NCBI GenBank assembly: GCA_964575845.1
Contig: CAZNSX010000007.1
Coordinates: 147,870 to 211,869, forward strand
From: CAZNSX01 sp964575845
GTDB lineage: Bacteria > UBA8248 > CAZNSX01
Direction: 5' to 3'
Length of the DNA: 64,000 nt
Shown here: in pieces, positions 62,018 through 64,000 of the stretch
Numbering within the stretch: the first letter of the stretch is position 1
How the letters are laid out: the number at the start of each line of letters is the position of its first letter
Position numbers and translations under genes: made by a program
Notes under the pieces: model-generated
What the model saw: only the letters and a program-made list of their open reading frames with translations
Told to the model about the DNA's origin: nothing
The model's database searches: none

Positions 62018-62599
62018 ATGCGGACCCGTTCCACTCCGCTATTTGTGGTTTTGATATTCGTGTCTCTTTGTTTTATTGTCTTGGCATTCCCATCCTCCGC
62101 CCTGTCGCATGCGCGGGGGATCGTTCTCTCCGACCAGGAGCTGGATAAGGTCTTTGCGCGGGGGCTTAACTTTAACTTTGGGGCCAGTTTCGCGCGAAGC
62201 CTCGGTCGATTGAGTTTCGCGTTCAGGCTCAGTGGCTCTGTCAGCCCGGCCGACCATAGCAAGCCTTTTGCCGTCAATATCGGCGTCGGCGGCCCGAATC
62301 CGATCGTGTCCGTGCAGGCGGGAGGAAGCGGAAACGCCGGCAACGCGAATGTCACGGTCTCGAACTATTTAGCTCAGATAGCTGAGGTGTCTGGGAACGT
62401 GGAGGGCAGTGGCGCCTCCGCCTTTACTCTTAATGTCGGAGACGGTTCGCCGGTTGGCACAGCCGCGCAAAGCCTTGTGGAAGTGAACGCGATCAAATCG
62501 GTCGTCCGCGTTGGATTGGACCTCGTCGTCCAGGGCGTCCAGGGAATTGGGTCCGGGGTGGGCTCCCTGATCCGATCTGCCTTAACAGGTGGTCTCTAA
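62018..62599 (+). CDS. small exported protein 5, glycine-rich and beta-rich
   Basis: A 193-residue protein from ATG 62018 (GAGGAG upstream; a GTG at 61961 gives 212 residues). The signal peptide ends near ALSHA (about 28-32). LSDQELDKVFARG (37-49) follows. The mature chain contains GGSGNAGNANVTVSN, GNVEGSGASAFTLNVGDGS and LVEVNAIKSVVRVGLDLVV, and ends ALTGGL. The last beta segment aligns by eye with protein 4. It is the largest candidate fibre subunit and lies next to the C39 peptidase gene. Confidence 0.8.
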   Translation: MRTRSTPLFVVLIFVSLCFIVLAFPSSALSHARGIVLSDQELDKVFARGLNFNFGASFARSLGRLSFAFRLSGSVSPADHSKPFAVNIGVGGPNPIVSVQAGGSGNAGNANVTVSNYLAQIAEVSGNVEGSGASAFTLNVGDGSPVGTAAQSLVEVNAIKSVVRVGLDLVVQGVQGIGSGVGSLIRSALTGGL

Positions 62600-62665
62600 G
62601 CTTATTTGCTCTAACCCGCGAGGAGGGGAAGCAGGAGAGAAGTACCTAAACCAGGAGGAAAGTGG

Positions 62666-63526
62666 ATGACGCGAGAGGGAGCTCTTGCACCGTTAACCCA
62701 TCGGGAGCGAGGCACCGCCAAACAGAAGACCCGCCGCGCCCTGGGCGTGAAAGTCTTTGGTGTCCTCGCTGCTTTTCTATGCCTTTCCCTTCTCCACGGG
62801 CAAATAAGCTGGGGGATGGACATCGGAACCGGGAATGGCCTCCGATTGCGAATACCCCTCACTTCGATGAGGGAACAGAGGAGGCAATTTGTAACTTTCC
62901 AGGAATATGACCTCAGTTGCGGCCCGGCGGCCATCTCCACCCTGATGAACTACTACTTCGGAGAGCCCGTGACCGAAAAAGAGGTAATCGCCACCATTCT
63001 TCAGGTATCCGATGTTAGAAAAATTCTCAAAAGAAGGGGCTTCTCTCTGCTCGACATGAAGAAATTTGCCCAACGGAGGGGATATAAGGCCTTAGGCTAC
63101 CGGATGAATTTCGATTTTCTGGTGGAGATGAAAGAGCCGGTCATCGTCCCGATCGAAATGCGCGGTTACCATCACTTCATTGTTTTCAAGGGCATTTCCG
63201 GCGACCGGGTGGTCGTTGCCGACCCCGCCTTCGGGAACTACACCACGAAAGTCTCGAACTTTTTGTCGATTTGGAGCGGCGGGATCGGGTTCGTGCTCAA
63301 AGAGAAGGTCCCAAAGAGAAGCCTGGAGGATTTCCGCCGCAAGGGGATGTTCATGCCACCCCAGGATTTGAGGGCGCTCCTTCAGCACCAGACGCCACTA
63401 TTTGCGCCCATGGGCAGCATGCTTCAAACCATCAAAGGCCCAAGGCCAGCGGGGGGCTCTTTCTTCACGCCGCCCCTGCCCTCTATGTTCGGCCCTGGGG
63501 GACTCCCCACTTCCATAAGCCCTTGA
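62666..63526 (+). CDS. membrane-anchored C39-family cysteine peptidase (FapD-like)
   Basis: A 286-residue stand-alone C39 peptidase. A basic start (1-27) and hydrophobic segment (about 28-45) act as a signal anchor, putting the catalytic domain outside the cytoplasm. The domain has Gln79, Cys85 (YDLSCGPAA), His169 or His170 (GYHHFIV) and Asp186 (ADPAFG). There is no ABC transporter part, unlike bacteriocin exporters. A Gly/Pro-rich tail (245-286) is unusual. FapD in the Pseudomonas Fap operon is likewise a lone C39 peptidase. The likely substrates are the five preceding proteins; this is inference. Confidence 0.88.
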   Translation: MTREGALAPLTHRERGTAKQKTRRALGVKVFGVLAAFLCLSLLHGQISWGMDIGTGNGLRLRIPLTSMREQRRQFVTFQEYDLSCGPAAISTLMNYYFGEPVTEKEVIATILQVSDVRKILKRRGFSLLDMKKFAQRRGYKALGYRMNFDFLVEMKEPVIVPIEMRGYHHFIVFKGISGDRVVVADPAFGNYTTKVSNFLSIWSGGIGFVLKEKVPKRSLEDFRRKGMFMPPQDLRALLQHQTPLFAPMGSMLQTIKGPRPAGGSFFTPPLPSMFGPGGLPTSISP

Positions 63527-63784
63527 TAAAAAATGACTTTTGGCCGTAAACGTTTCGCCCGAGCTGGTGACTCGTGGCGAGAAAGTGCGGGCCAGAAAGA
63601 TATTGAATTTATTGCGGTTGCAGGCTGTACCACCGCTAGAGGAGCGAGGCCGTCGTCGAATTGAATTGTAATCCTCCACGAAAAAAAACTTGACCCTGAG
63701 CCGAGGCTTATCTAATATTATGGGGATAACCCCAGCCGAAACCTCAGATCTTCTTCCGCCCAGAAAACGAAGGGAGGATTCTCT
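63527..63784 (+). other. intergenic region before the GAF-domain gene
   Basis: This 258-base gap is AT-richer than the genes around it and holds one promoter, listed separately. No gene or hairpin stands out. Confidence 0.45.
63690..63718 (+). promoter_or_regulatory. predicted sigma-70 promoter for the GAF-domain gene
   Basis: TTGACC (63690-63695), 17 bases, TAATAT (63713-63718), about 67 bases before the TTG start at 63785. It indicates that the regulator is transcribed separately from the secretion genes. Confidence 0.6.
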
Positions 63785-64000
63785 TTGACATTTAAAGGAG
63801 AGACCGACCCCGCTCTGGCAACGGCTCTGGGAAAGGAAGACCTTCAAGCCGTCATCGAAACAATTCTGCACCTTTCATCCCAGCCAAACATGCGGGAAAT
63901 TTTAGTCGCTGTGAGCGAAAAAATTGCTGGTTTGATGGAAGGGATCGAGATTAGCCTCCTCCATATAGACCCGATTGAAGGGTCGGGGCGCCTTCTGATT
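63785..64000 (+). CDS. GAF-domain regulatory protein, N-terminal fragment
   Basis: Seventy-two residues are visible before the window ends. TTG 63785 has GGGAGG seven bases upstream. A helical start (DLQAVIETILHLSSQ) leads to NMREILVAVSEKIAGLMEGIEISLLHIDP, the beginning of a GAF sensor domain. It could belong to a histidine kinase or to a sigma-54 activator; the part that would decide lies outside the window. Its position beside a sigma-54-type promoter makes the second option attractive. Confidence 0.68.
   Translation, partial: MTFKGETDPALATALGKEDLQAVIETILHLSSQPNMREILVAVSEKIAGLMEGIEISLLHIDPIEGSGRLLI

Noticed and set aside
60001..63526. Cluster as a classical bacteriocin operon
   Set aside because: The precursors carry Sec signal peptides and no ABC exporter or immunity gene is visible; a lone anchored C39 peptidase fits a periplasmic step better.
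1..64000. tRNA, rRNA, CRISPR arrays or prophage genes
   Set aside because: I looked for cloverleaf-like spacing, spaced direct repeats and phage structural genes by eye and found none that I could support.

Overview
The window is a GC-rich chromosome segment from a Gram-negative bacterium that makes lipopolysaccharide. It carries lipid A, Kdo, BamA, Skp and Lol genes, TRAP transporters and an alternative complex III. The order lnt-prfB-lysS-lolC-lolD-(clpC)-bamA-skp-lpxD-fabZ-lpxA-Gfo/Idh-lpxI-lpxB-acyltransferase-waaA resembles deltaproteobacterial and related lineages (Nitrospinota, Tectomicrobia, NC10-like). That placement is inference; no rRNA is present to settle it. I see no tRNA, rRNA or CRISPR array.

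Region 1 (1-23.3 kb, all minus strand) is an envelope-biogenesis and housekeeping block, with many overlapping genes. From upstream to downstream it runs: HNH nuclease, uvrB, uvrC, lnt, prfB (with an intact programmed +1 frameshift), lysS, lolC, lolD, clpC, bamA, skp, lpxD, fabZ, lpxA, an NAD-dependent sugar dehydrogenase, lpxI, lpxB, a DUF374 acyltransferase and waaA (cut by the window edge).

Region 2 (23.4-30.6 kb) holds a class A penicillin-binding protein on the plus strand, converging on ftsY and smc.

Region 3 (30.6-44.4 kb) is an accessory stretch. It has a doubly deleted IS1380-type transposase remnant, an AT-richer M24 peptidase-like gene with altered metal ligands, a gene-poor stretch, a cupin/alpha-beta hydrolase pair, a flavoprotein plus TRAP-transporter operon, a fused M16 protease, a second Gfo/Idh dehydrogenase and a GNA1162-like lipoprotein.

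Region 4 (44.6-57.8 kb) contains the actABCDEF alternative complex III operon (quinol oxidation), a 3-hydroxyisobutyrate-dehydrogenase-like gene, a Crp/Fnr regulator, polX, an MBL-fold hydrolase and an iron-type alcohol dehydrogenase.

Region 5 (57.9-64 kb) is the most unusual part. An outer-membrane beta-barrel protein is followed by five small exported proteins. Each has a Sec signal peptide and then the same short motif, L-[ST]-D-x-[EQ]-[LM]-[DE], which resembles the leader core of double-glycine peptides. A membrane-anchored C39 cysteine peptidase comes next, then the start of a GAF-domain regulator. A sigma-54-type promoter precedes the small genes and a strong hairpin follows the second one. 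The parts list (barrel, small secreted beta-rich proteins, C39 peptidase) recalls the Fap functional-amyloid system, but the subunits are not recognisable FapB or FapC. I propose a divergent secretion and fibre system, or an exported-peptide system, in which Sec export is followed by C39 trimming in the periplasm.
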